Made by a program: the position numbers and the translations under genes
In this document: positions 50,855 through 58,692 of the stretch, piece by piece
How positions within the stretch are numbered: position 1 is the first letter of the stretch
Layout of the letters: the number at the start of each line of letters is the position of its first letter
Notes under the pieces: model-generated
Seen by the model: the letters and a program-made list of their open reading frames with translations, nothing else
The model's database searches: none
What the model was told of the DNA's origin: nothing
NCBI GenBank assembly: GCA_024680915.1
Contig: JAILBN010000023.1
Span: forward strand, 45,549 to 109,548
Length of the DNA: 64,000 nt
DNA from: Treponemataceae bacterium
Lineage (GTDB): Bacteria; Spirochaetota; Spirochaetia; Treponematales; Treponemataceae
Reading direction: 5' to 3'

Positions 50855-50883
50855 TTGTTTTTAAAAAAAGAGAATTGTATACT
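50855..50883 (+). promoter_or_regulatory. Candidate promoter of the opp operon
   Basis: TTGTTT (50855-50860), 17-bp spacer, TATACT (50878-50883), 73 bp before oppB, which has a strong AAGGAGC. Confidence 0.45.
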
Positions 50884-50955
50884 ATCACAGTTTTTGTTTT
50901 TTCCGGATAGCTTGTCTGTTGAAAACGATTCAAATAATAAAAAAAGGAGCAGTAA

Positions 50956-51867
50956 ATGACACGGTATATATTGAAGAGAATTGGCCTTGCCCTTTTAACG
51001 GTATTTTTGATTTGTGTTATTACTTTCTTTTTGATGAACGCTATCCCAGGTGGTCCTTTCAATAAAGAAAAAGCCCTTAGTGAAGCGACAATGGAAGCCT
51101 TGAATGCACGGTATAATTTGGACAAACCGCTTACGACTCAATTTGCTTTATATATGAAAGGGCTTCTTCATGGGGATTTTGGTGTCAGTCTCAAAAATGG
51201 ACGTGAAATAAAGGATATAATAGGTGAGTCCTTCCCTATCTCCTGCCGTCTTGGATTGACCGCAGTTTTTATCGCACTCATTCTGGGCACTGTATTTGGC
51301 AGTCTGGCTGCCCTTATGCGTAATAAACTCCCTGACCGTATCATTATATTCTTCTCCACCTTGTTTACCGCAGTGCCCAGCTTTGTTCTTGCTACCCTGT
51401 TGCTGTTAGTGTTCAGTATTAAGCTGGGGTGGGTTCCTGTCTGGAGTGCCACAGAGACTCACTATACCCTTCCTGTTATAGCCCTTTGTGCATATCCTAT
51501 GGCATATACTACCCGTCTTGCTAAAACAAGTATGCTGGATGCCCTGAGTCAGGATTACATTCGTACTGCAAAAGCAAAGGGTGTCATGAAATGGAAGGTA
51601 ATCTTCAAGCATGCACTAAGAAACTCTCTTCTTCCTGTCATTACCTATGCCGGACCAGAAATCGCATATATCATCACAGGTTCAATGGTCGTTGAGACTG
51701 TATTTACTGTTGGTGGAATCGGCTCTAAGTTCGTAAGCGCAATTTCAAACAGGGATTACACCATGATTATGGCTACGACTATCTTCTTGGCTACACTTAT
51801 GGTTGTTGCCAATCTTCTCTGCGATCTGATGTATAAACTGGTCGATCCTCGTATTAAGTATGAGTAG
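50956..51867 (+). CDS. oppB: Oligopeptide ABC transporter permease OppB
   Basis: 303 aa, six membrane helices. N-terminal signature MTRYILKRIGLALLTVFLICVITFFLMNAIPGGPF (start of OppB/DppB). Periplasmic loop with ALNARYNLDKPLTTQFALYM, then the ABC-permease EAA-type loop near YIRTAKAKGVMKWKVIFKHALRNSLLPVITYAG. It forms the channel with OppC and is driven by OppD and OppF. First gene of oppBCDFA; AAGGAGC precedes the ATG. Confidence 0.94.
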   Translation: MTRYILKRIGLALLTVFLICVITFFLMNAIPGGPFNKEKALSEATMEALNARYNLDKPLTTQFALYMKGLLHGDFGVSLKNGREIKDIIGESFPISCRLGLTAVFIALILGTVFGSLAALMRNKLPDRIIIFFSTLFTAVPSFVLATLLLLVFSIKLGWVPVWSATETHYTLPVIALCAYPMAYTTRLAKTSMLDALSQDYIRTAKAKGVMKWKVIFKHALRNSLLPVITYAGPEIAYIITGSMVVETVFTVGGIGSKFVSAISNRDYTMIMATTIFLATLMVVANLLCDLMYKLVDPRIKYE

Positions 51868-51885
51868 TTTATAAAGGACACGGAA

Positions 51886-52962
51886 ATGGAAAAATTCGAT
51901 ATAAATAGAACACCAAAAAAACGGGCATTAAGCCTTCAGCTTGATTTGTCCAAGTTTGAGAAAGCTACGGAAGAAGAGAAAGCTCAGCAGGATGTGATGA
52001 GCGAGAGCACAACCTTTTTCAAGGACGGAATGAGAAAGCTCTTTAAGAATCCTCTTGCAGTAGGAAGTCTTATAGTGCTTGCTTTCATTATTATCCTTAT
52101 TATCTTTGCACCTCTTATTGTTCCCTATAAATACGAAGAGATTCTTTCAGTAGATGGCAGACGTGACAAGGGAGCCAAGAATCTTGGTCCTTTTGAGTAC
52201 AGCGTTATGGAACAACAGTATATAGATGAAGGCAATTTCAGGTTTCCCCATATATTCGGAACAGACGAGCAGTGCCGCGATTATTTCATACGTGTCATAT
52301 ACGGAACCCGCGTTTCCCTTATCGTAGGTTTTTTTGCAAGCCTTATCGTTCTTTTGATAGGAATCATCTACGGAAGTATCTCAGGTTATGCGGGAGGCAG
52401 GGTAGACCTGATAATGATGCGAATAGTCGATATAATCTACTCGCTGCCTGATATGCTTGTTATCATCCTGCTTTCTGTTGTCCTGCAGAATGTGCTTAAG
52501 TTCAGCTCCGATTCAATTTTTGCATCCCTTGGATCCAACATGATTTCCTTGTTCATCGTTTTCGGTCTTTTGTACTGGGTGGGTATGGCCCGCCTTATCA
52601 GGGCACAGATTCTTTCCATAAAAGAGAATGAATATATCCTGGCAGCCCGTTCTATCGGTGCAAAACCCAGTCACATCATAAGACACCACATTCTTCCTAA
52701 CTGTCTTTCTGTCATTATTATTTCTACGGCTCTTCAGATACCATCCGCGATTTTTACAGAAAGTTACCTGAGTTTCGTTGGTTTGGGTGTCCAGGCTCCA
52801 ATGCCATCATTAGGTTCTCTTGCCAACGCTGCCCGCGGAGGTCTTCAGAGTTATCCTTTCAAGCTGGTTTTCCCAGCTCTTATGATTTGTCTCATTGTAT
52901 TGAGCCTCAACCTTCTTGGTGATGGTCTCCGTGATGCATTTGACCCAAAACTGAAGAGGTAG
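51886..52962 (+). CDS. oppC: Oligopeptide ABC transporter permease OppC
   Basis: 358 aa. A cytoplasmic N-terminal extension of about 60 residues (longer than most OppC) is followed by the first helix PLAVGSLIVLAFIIILIIFAPLIVPY, a domain with HIFGTDEQCRDYFIRVIYGTRVSL (the HPFGTD.LGRD..SR.-type motif, slightly changed), and the EAA loop EYILAARSIGAKPSHIIRHHILPNC. The C-terminus has GDGLRDAFDPKLKR. It pairs with OppB. 18 bp after oppB. Confidence 0.94.
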   Translation: MEKFDINRTPKKRALSLQLDLSKFEKATEEEKAQQDVMSESTTFFKDGMRKLFKNPLAVGSLIVLAFIIILIIFAPLIVPYKYEEILSVDGRRDKGAKNLGPFEYSVMEQQYIDEGNFRFPHIFGTDEQCRDYFIRVIYGTRVSLIVGFFASLIVLLIGIIYGSISGYAGGRVDLIMMRIVDIIYSLPDMLVIILLSVVLQNVLKFSSDSIFASLGSNMISLFIVFGLLYWVGMARLIRAQILSIKENEYILAARSIGAKPSHIIRHHILPNCLSVIIISTALQIPSAIFTESYLSFVGLGVQAPMPSLGSLANAARGGLQSYPFKLVFPALMICLIVLSLNLLGDGLRDAFDPKLKR

Positions 52963-52966
52963 CCTT

Positions 52967-53968
52967 ATGAGTGAACATTTATTGAGTGTACAGAATTTAC
53001 ATACATCCTTCAAAACCGATTCAGGAGAAGTTTCTGCTGTCAACGGTATGTCCTTTGATTTGGATAGGGGAGAAATCCTTGGTATAGTCGGTGAGTCCGG
53101 TTCTGGAAAAAGTGTTTCCGCCTACTCGATTATGAGGATTCTAGCGGATAATGGTTCTATAAAGAGTGGAAAGATTCTTTATAAGGGAGAGGATATAACT
53201 CAGTGGTCCGAAAAAAAGATGGCTACCTTCAGGGGAAGGTGCTGTTCTATAATTTTTCAGGATCCTATGACAAGCCTTAACCCAGTTTTTACTATTGGAA
53301 ATCAGCTGAAAGAAGCCATAGAGCTTCACACGGATAAAAAAGGAAAGGTCGCTCAGAGCCGTGCTATTGAGATGCTGGAGATGGTTGGAATAAATGAGCC
53401 GGAAAAGCGTCTTAAGCAATATCCTCACGAGCTTTCCGGTGGTATGAGACAGCGTGTGATGATAGCAATGGCGCTTGCCTGTGAGCCTGATATCCTTATT
53501 GCAGACGAGCCGACCACAGCTCTTGATGTTACTATACAGGCCCAGATTCTTGAGCAGATTCAGAAAATACAGAAGCAGATGGGCATGGCAGTTCTGCTTG
53601 TAACCCATGATCTTGGTGTTATCGCTGATATGTGCGACGATATTATCGTAATGTACGGTGGTCGTGTTTGTGAGCGGAGTACTGCGGAAGAAATCTTCTA
53701 TAATCCCCGTCATGAGTACACAAAAGGTCTTCTAAGATCTATCCCCAATACTAATAATATGGGCAAAAGGCTTGAGCCTATTACCGGTACACCCATAAAC
53801 ATGCTGAACCTTCCAGAAGGATGTTCTTTCTGTGCCCGTTGTGACAAAGCGATGAAAATATGCCTTACAGAAAAGCCTGAGGAGCTTTTCATAAACGAGG
53901 AGCATATCGCCGCTTGCTGGATGAATGTAAAGGAAGCTCTTGAAGCAGAGAAAGGAGCCGCAAAATGA
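52967..53968 (+). CDS. oppD: Oligopeptide ABC transporter ATPase OppD
   Basis: 333 aa. ATP-binding subunit. Walker [19 protein letters not shown] (about residue 40), Q-loop with [14 protein letters not shown], signature [18 protein letters not shown], Walker [17 protein letters not shown]-loop [10 protein letters not shown]. The C-terminal oligopeptide domain holds four cysteines ([18 protein letters not shown]) that bind an Fe-S cluster in many members. 4 bp after oppC; its end overlaps oppF by 4 bp (ATGA). Confidence 0.96.
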   Translation: MSEHLLSVQNLHTSFKTDSGEVSAVNGMSFDLDRGEILGIVGESGSGKSVSAYSIMRILADNGSIKSGKILYKGEDITQWSEKKMATFRGRCCSIIFQDPMTSLNPVFTIGNQLKEAIELHTDKKGKVAQSRAIEMLEMVGINEPEKRLKQYPHELSGGMRQRVMIAMALACEPDILIADEPTTALDVTIQAQILEQIQKIQKQMGMAVLLVTHDLGVIADMCDDIIVMYGGRVCERSTAEEIFYNPRHEYTKGLLRSIPNTNNMGKRLEPITGTPINMLNLPEGCSFCARCDKAMKICLTEKPEELFINEEHIAACWMNVKEALEAEKGAAK

Positions 53969-54921
53969 ATGAACAACTAGTTGAAGTCAAGAATCTTAAG
54001 CAGTATTTTCCGGTTCGAGCAGGCTTTAAGACCCTTACCTTAAAGGCGGTAGATGATATTTCCTTCACGATAAATAAGGGAGAGACCTTAGGTCTTGTGG
54101 GTGAATCGGGATGTGGGAAGACCACTGCAGGCCGTTCTATCCTCCGCTTGTATGAACCAACAGATGGAAAGGTTCTTTTTGAGGGAACGGAAGTAACAAA
54201 AAAGAATATCGGTGAGATGCGCAAGAAGATGCAGATGGTATTCCAGGATCCTTATTCATCTTTGAATCCGCGCATGACTGTTGAGGATATAATCGGTGAG
54301 CCTCTGGATGTACACAAAATGTACAGCTCAAAAAAGGAACGTCGCGAAAAAATCCTTGAGCTTATGGGGCTTGTCGGTTTGAATGCTGACCATGCTACCC
54401 GCTATGCCCACGAGTTTTCTGGTGGTCAGCGTCAAAGAATCGGTATTGCTCGTGCTTTGGCAGTTAATCCTAAGTTTATAGTTTGTGATGAGCCTGTATC
54501 TGCCTTGGATGTCTCAATCCAGGCTCAGGTAATAAATATGTTCGAGGAGCTTCAGAGCAAGCTGGGGGTAGCCTATCTTTTCATTGCTCATGATCTTCTT
54601 GTCGTTCAGCATATTTCACAAAGAATAGCAGTAATGTATTTAGGAAAGGTCGTTGAGATTGCTGATGCCGATGAGCTTTGTAATAATCCCCAGCATCCCT
54701 ATTCCCAGAGCTTGCTTTCGGCAGTTCCTATCCCGGATCCGAAAATACAGCGTGCCCGCCAGCGTATAGTGCTTGAGGGAGATGTTCCAAGTCCCCTCCA
54801 TATGCCTACGGGATGTCCTTTCAGGACACGTTGCCAGTATGCTACAGAGCATTGCAGCAAAGAATGTCCTCCTCTTACCGACAGGGGTAACGGCCGGCAG
54901 ATGGCATGCTGGAATAAATAA
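53965..54921 (+). CDS. oppF: Oligopeptide ABC transporter ATPase OppF
   Basis: 318 aa. Second ATPase of the importer. Starts with LVEVKNLKQYFPVRAGF, Walker A GLVGESGCGKTTAGRSILR, Q-loop MVFQDPYSSLNPRMTV, signature HEFSGGQRQRIGIARALA, Walker B FIVCDEPVSALDVSIQAQV, H-loop FIAHDLLVVQHIS, and the C-terminal Cys cluster (GCPFRTRCQYATEHCSKECP). All motifs intact. Coupled to oppD by a 4-bp overlap. Confidence 0.96.
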   Translation: MNEQLVEVKNLKQYFPVRAGFKTLTLKAVDDISFTINKGETLGLVGESGCGKTTAGRSILRLYEPTDGKVLFEGTEVTKKNIGEMRKKMQMVFQDPYSSLNPRMTVEDIIGEPLDVHKMYSSKKERREKILELMGLVGLNADHATRYAHEFSGGQRQRIGIARALAVNPKFIVCDEPVSALDVSIQAQVINMFEELQSKLGVAYLFIAHDLLVVQHISQRIAVMYLGKVVEIADADELCNNPQHPYSQSLLSAVPIPDPKIQRARQRIVLEGDVPSPLHMPTGCPFRTRCQYATEHCSKECPPLTDRGNGRQMACWNK

Positions 54922-54929
54922 TTTTGTAA

Positions 54930-54960
54930 AAAACATCGTTTTTTGATTTTACGATGTTTT
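54930..54960 (+). terminator. Hairpin between oppF and oppA
   Basis: Perfect 10-bp stem AAAACATCGT / ACGATGTTTT with an 11-nt loop, and TTTT only as part of the arm. A weak intrinsic terminator or processing hairpin. It may let the binding protein be made at a different level from the membrane genes. Confidence 0.65.
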
Positions 54961-54984
54961 CAATACTTTATAAGGAGAAATGGA

Positions 54985-56715
54985 ATGAAAAAGATTATTT
55001 CATTGGTGCTCGTTGTAATGATGTGTTTCTGCGTATTCGCAGGAGGAAGAAAAGAAACATCAACAACAACTGCTGTAAAGGTAGTTCCGGCAGAAGAATT
55101 GGTTAGCAAATCACTTATTGACCCCGTAAAGGACTGGGCCAAATATGATGCTATGGTTAAGCAGATTAAGTCAGAGACAGATTATGCAAAACGTACACAG
55201 CTTATGCATGAGGCTGAGGATGTCCTTATGGCTAACTACTGTGTAGTTCCTTTGTACTACTATAATGATATCTATATGCAGAAGCCTTACGTTTCAGGAC
55301 TTTTTGCAAATGCTTTCGCAACAAAGTTCTTTATGTATGGAAAGATGAGCAATGGTGCTAAAACACTTCGCATCAACCTTGCTTCTGAGCCAGATTATCT
55401 TGATCCAGCTCTGAACTCTTCTGTTGACGGTGCTTGTCTTGCTGCCAACTCTTTCAGCGGACTTTATACATACAATGCTGAGGGAAAGACAGTTCCTGCT
55501 TGTGCAGAAGGCTACAATGTTTCTGCAGATGGACTTACATATACAGTTACTCTTAAGAAGGGTCTTAAGTGGTCAGATGGTTCTGCTCTTACAGCAGCTG
55601 ACTTTGAGTATTCCTGGAAACGTGCTACAGCTCCTGAGACAGCAGCTGACTATGAGTATATGTTCAGCGGATTCGATGGTTATGATGATGGAGCTATCAA
55701 CGTAAAGGCTACAAATGATACTACATTGGTATTCGTTCTTTCTGCACCTTGTGCATATATCGAAGACCTTATGGCTTTCCCGACCTTCTATCCTGTTTGC
55801 AAAGCTTATGTAGAGGCTAACTCAACAGCAGATCAGCCAGGAGCATGGTGCACAGAAGCTGGCTTCGTTTCTAACGGTGCTTATGTTTGTACAGAATGGA
55901 AACATGATGTTTCTATGACATACAAGAAGAATCCATACTGGTTCAATGCAGACCAAGTAACAATCGAAACTCTCGAGTTCATGCTTTCTGCAGATGATAC
56001 AGCTATTTTCGCAGCTTATAATGCTGGAAACCTCGATTTTGCTGATGCTGTTCCTACAGACGAGATTGCAAAGCTTCTTGCTGACAAGAACGAAGAGTTC
56101 CATATCGTTGATGAGCTTGGTACATACTATGCTGCATTCAACTGCAAGAGCAAGCTTTTCGAGGGAAAAACAACAGCTCAGGCTGCTTGTATGCGCGAGG
56201 CTTTCTCTATCCTGATTGACCGTGAGTACATCTGTGAGAATATCGGACAGACAGGACAGGTTGCTGCTAACGCTTTCATTCCTCTTGGAATGGCAGACGG
56301 TAACGGTGGAATCTTCAAGTCAGATGCAACAAAAGAAGGATATTTTGATCCTTATGCAATCAACAATGATCCTAAAGGAACTACAGACAGAGCTCGTACT
56401 CTTCTTGCAGCTGCCGGATACAAATTCGATGCAGAAGGAAAGCTTTCTGCTGAGACACCTATCGAAATCGAGTATCTTACAAACCAGAGCTCAGGACACA
56501 TCGCTGTTGCTGAGTCAATGCAGCAGGATCTTGCCGCTGTAGGTATCAAGATGACGATTCAGGTTCAGGACTGGAACGTATTCCTTCAGGAGCGCAAGCA
56601 GGGTAACTTCGACTTCGCTCGCGAGGGTTGGATTGCTGACTTCAATGACCCGATCAACATGCTTGAGATGTGGACAACAGAATCTGGTAACAACGACTGC
56701 CAGTATGGCCGCTAA
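54985..56715 (+). CDS. oppA: Oligopeptide-binding protein OppA, apparently circularly permuted
   Basis: 576-aa periplasmic peptide-binding protein (cluster C). ATG 54985 has AAGGAG 8 nt upstream. Signal peptide MKKIISLVLVVMMCFCVFA with a VFA-GG cut; no lipobox cysteine. Residues about 45-120 (DPVKDWAKYDAMVKQIKSET, AKRTQLMHEAEDVLM, VVPLYYYNDIYMQKPYVSG, FATKFFMYG) are the segment that normally ends the family. The normal N-terminus begins only at about residue 126 (KTLRINLASEPDYLDPALNS). The protein then stops at TESGNNDCQYGR, just where the moved segment should follow. The neighbouring frames after the stop show no C-terminus. The rest is a standard OppA (SADGLTYTVTLKKGLKWSDG). oppA is last in its operon. 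Confidence 0.9.
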   Translation: MKKIISLVLVVMMCFCVFAGGRKETSTTTAVKVVPAEELVSKSLIDPVKDWAKYDAMVKQIKSETDYAKRTQLMHEAEDVLMANYCVVPLYYYNDIYMQKPYVSGLFANAFATKFFMYGKMSNGAKTLRINLASEPDYLDPALNSSVDGACLAANSFSGLYTYNAEGKTVPACAEGYNVSADGLTYTVTLKKGLKWSDGSALTAADFEYSWKRATAPETAADYEYMFSGFDGYDDGAINVKATNDTTLVFVLSAPCAYIEDLMAFPTFYPVCKAYVEANSTADQPGAWCTEAGFVSNGAYVCTEWKHDVSMTYKKNPYWFNADQVTIETLEFMLSADDTAIFAAYNAGNLDFADAVPTDEIAKLLADKNEEFHIVDELGTYYAAFNCKSKLFEGKTTAQAACMREAFSILIDREYICENIGQTGQVAANAFIPLGMADGNGGIFKSDATKEGYFDPYAINNDPKGTTDRARTLLAAAGYKFDAEGKLSAETPIEIEYLTNQSSGHIAVAESMQQDLAAVGIKMTIQVQDWNVFLQERKQGNFDFAREGWIADFNDPINMLEMWTTESGNNDCQYGR

Positions 56716-56730
56716 TCCAAAGTTATAAGT

Positions 56731-56778
56731 CATAAAAGCGTATACCTGCTTTGAAAGTATAAGCAGGTTGCGCTTATG
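56731..56778 (+). repeat. Hairpin after oppA
   Basis: ACCTGCTT (56744-56751) and AAGCAGGT (56761-56768) with outer CATAAAAGCG / CGCTTATG. The hairpin has no T-run; it could stabilise the oppA 3' end. A true terminator follows. Confidence 0.55.
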
Positions 56779-56783
56779 AAAAA

Positions 56784-56838
56784 GGCTGCCAAGAACGATT
56801 GCGACAAAGCATTATGTTCATAAGGCAGCCCTTTTTTT
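56784..56838. terminator. Terminator between oppA and the tetR gene
   Basis: GGCTGCC (56784-56790) pairs with GGCAGCC (56824-56830) across a 33-nt loop that contains GAAC/GTTC pairing, followed by CTTTTTTT. On the minus strand it also ends in a T-run, serving the tetR gene. Confidence 0.75.
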
Positions 56839-56850
56839 ATTGGTTCAAGC

Positions 56851-57444
56851 TTAGGCTTTTATTCCTTGTATTGCTATATCAAGCCCGGCTATAAGTTCAT
56901 TGACATCAGCTTGGTTCAATACGGCAAGTCTGAAAATCGCTGATTGGATAAGTCCGTAAAAAAGCTCATTTGTCGCTTTTACGTCAATGGGTCTGAATTC
57001 ACCGGAATTGATACCTTCTATAAGAATCCATGAAAGAAGATGGCGGAGTCTCAAAACTCGTCTTCTGACCCTTTCTCCCGCATCTTTTCCGGATTTTTGA
57101 ATTTGTAATAGATATGTGAGAATAACATTGAATAGTTTTCTGTTTTCTTCACATTTATGGAGAATCATCACCATGATTTCTTTGAGCTTCACGGAGTCTG
57201 TCATGTCTTTAGATTCGATGATGGTACGTAACCCTTTTTCAATACCAGCGGTAAGTTGTTTTATACTGCAAAGGAATATCTCCCTTTTGTTCTTGAAATA
57301 TATATACAAAGTGGTACGTGTGATTCCGCATCTGTCAGCGATTTTTTGGAAGGTTACGTCCTCATAACCTTCTTCTACAAAGATATCCAAAGATTTTTCA
57401 AGTATTTCATATTTTCTTTTCTCATGCTCAACTATTATGGCCAT
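56851..57444 (-). CDS. TetR family transcriptional regulator
   Basis: 197 aa. The N-terminal helix-turn-helix is clear: ILEKSLDIFVEEGYEDVTFQKIADRCGITRTTLYIYFKNKREIF. The C-terminal ligand domain (residues about 75-197) is helical (LRTIIESKDMTDSV, HKCEENRKLFNVILTYLLQI, LFYGLIQSAIFRLAVLN), of no specific subfamily. It lies 50 bp upstream of the rlmL-like gene's end, on the same strand; the target genes are unknown. AAGGAG precedes the ATG. The 33-nt-loop terminator follows it. Confidence 0.92.
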   Translation of the reverse strand: MAIIVEHEKRKYEILEKSLDIFVEEGYEDVTFQKIADRCGITRTTLYIYFKNKREIFLCSIKQLTAGIEKGLRTIIESKDMTDSVKLKEIMVMILHKCEENRKLFNVILTYLLQIQKSGKDAGERVRRRVLRLRHLLSWILIEGINSGEFRPIDVKATNELFYGLIQSAIFRLAVLNQADVNELIAGLDIAIQGIKA

Positions 57445-57494
57445 AACAACTCCTTTTTAAATGTCACAAGTCTTGTCGAACTACAAAAATCTAT

Positions 57495-58652
57495 TTATTT
57501 CTTGTACATATAAAATTTAGTATCTAGGTTTCCACATTTTATATCTTTTACAGATGAGGCATCTTTTCCTATGCTGTTCTCAAAATTTCCATGGGGTGTG
57601 ATAAAACCGAAATCCCATCCCGGGAAAGCGTCAAATAATTCGGACATTTCCCGGTAGAGAGCATTTGCTTGGGCTGCGTCTCCAAGTCTTTCTCCGTAAG
57701 GAGGGTTGCTTAATAGAAGTCCTTTGTCATAAGGAGCCGTCAGCTCCATGAAATCGGCCTGCTCAAAGTCAGGTCGTTGTATACGGGCATCACTGCCGAT
57801 AAGTTGAAGGGCACGACCAGCTGTTACACAGGCATGTTCTGCATTCAGCCGGGCTCTTTCTATAGCATCTGGATCTATATCTGTTCCTGTAATGCGTGCC
57901 TCGCATTCTGGTCTGATTTTTGCAGCTTCTTGTTTTTTTATCTCTACGGCCTTTTCTTGATTGAAAATAGGCAGATTCTCAAGGGCGAAGTGTCTGCCGA
58001 ATCCAGGAGCCACATTATAAGCATATAAGGCTGTCTCTATGGGAATAGTTCCTGAACCACAGAAGGCATCGTGAAGAGGAGTTTTCCTGCGCCAGCACAT
58101 AAGCTGAAGGAGTACCGCTGCGGTGGTCTCTCTTAGAGGAGCTGTGCCTCCGCTAGTACGATAACCACGTTTGTTCAGCGGATCTCCGGAAAGATCCAGG
58201 AGGAGAGTGACTTCGTCTTTTTCTATATATACACGGACATCCGATTGAAAACCTGTTTCAGGTAACACTTCCATGTGCCAAACGGAACCAAGCTTTTTAT
58301 ATATGGCTTTATGGACCATTCCCTGGACGCTATGCTCAGAGGAAAGTTTGCTTCTGTGAGTCCTTACTTTATCAATTACTACACGGGAATCTTTTTTGAA
58401 ATAATCTTGCCAGGGAAAAGCTTTAACACCGTCAAAAAGGTCGTCAAAATTCTCTGCATGAAAGGTACCTGTATTTAGATAGACACGGTCTGCTGTTCGT
58501 AAGCAAAGATTTGCTCTGAACATACCGTTTTCGTCGCATGTGAAGTTTACACGGCCGGGAGCGTTTCCACATGGCTTGTAGCCGAGCATTTTAATCTCGT
58601 TGGCAAGAACTTTCTCTGCTCCTATAGCGCACAAAGCTGTCAATATTAACAT
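57495..58652 (-). CDS. THUMP-domain RNA (guanine-N2) methyltransferase, RlmL/YpsC type
   Basis: 385 aa. N-terminal THUMP-containing part (LTALCAIGAEKVLANEIKMLGYK, LCLRTADRVYLNTGTF, VRTHRSKLSSEHSVQGMVHKAIYKKLG) and a C-terminal class I methyltransferase with DAFCGSGTIPIETALYAYN (SAM motif) and the catalytic SNPPYGERLGD. By family it makes m2G in 23S rRNA (G2445 in E. coli). The ORF starts at ATG 58652; TATTCT ends 7 nt upstream and no ribosome-binding site is seen, so the mRNA is probably leaderless. Confidence 0.88.
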   Translation of the reverse strand: MLILTALCAIGAEKVLANEIKMLGYKPCGNAPGRVNFTCDENGMFRANLCLRTADRVYLNTGTFHAENFDDLFDGVKAFPWQDYFKKDSRVVIDKVRTHRSKLSSEHSVQGMVHKAIYKKLGSVWHMEVLPETGFQSDVRVYIEKDEVTLLLDLSGDPLNKRGYRTSGGTAPLRETTAAVLLQLMCWRRKTPLHDAFCGSGTIPIETALYAYNVAPGFGRHFALENLPIFNQEKAVEIKKQEAAKIRPECEARITGTDIDPDAIERARLNAEHACVTAGRALQLIGSDARIQRPDFEQADFMELTAPYDKGLLLSNPPYGERLGDAAQANALYREMSELFDAFPGWDFGFITPHGNFENSIGKDASSVKDIKCGNLDTKFYMYKK

Positions 58653-58658
58653 GGTGAC

Positions 58659-58687
58659 AGAATAACATTTTTTATAATTATGTGCAA
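58659..58687 (-). promoter_or_regulatory. Leaderless-type promoter of the RlmL-like gene
   Basis: Minus strand: TTGCAC (58687-58682), 17-bp spacer, TATTCT (58664-58659); predicted +1 at the A of ATG 58652. Confidence 0.55.
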
Positions 58688-58692
58688 ATAAT

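Noticed and set aside
54985..56715. Frameshift explanation for the missing OppA C-terminus
   Set aside because: The other two frames after the stop end within about 10 codons and do not resemble the family; the missing part is found at the front of the same protein.
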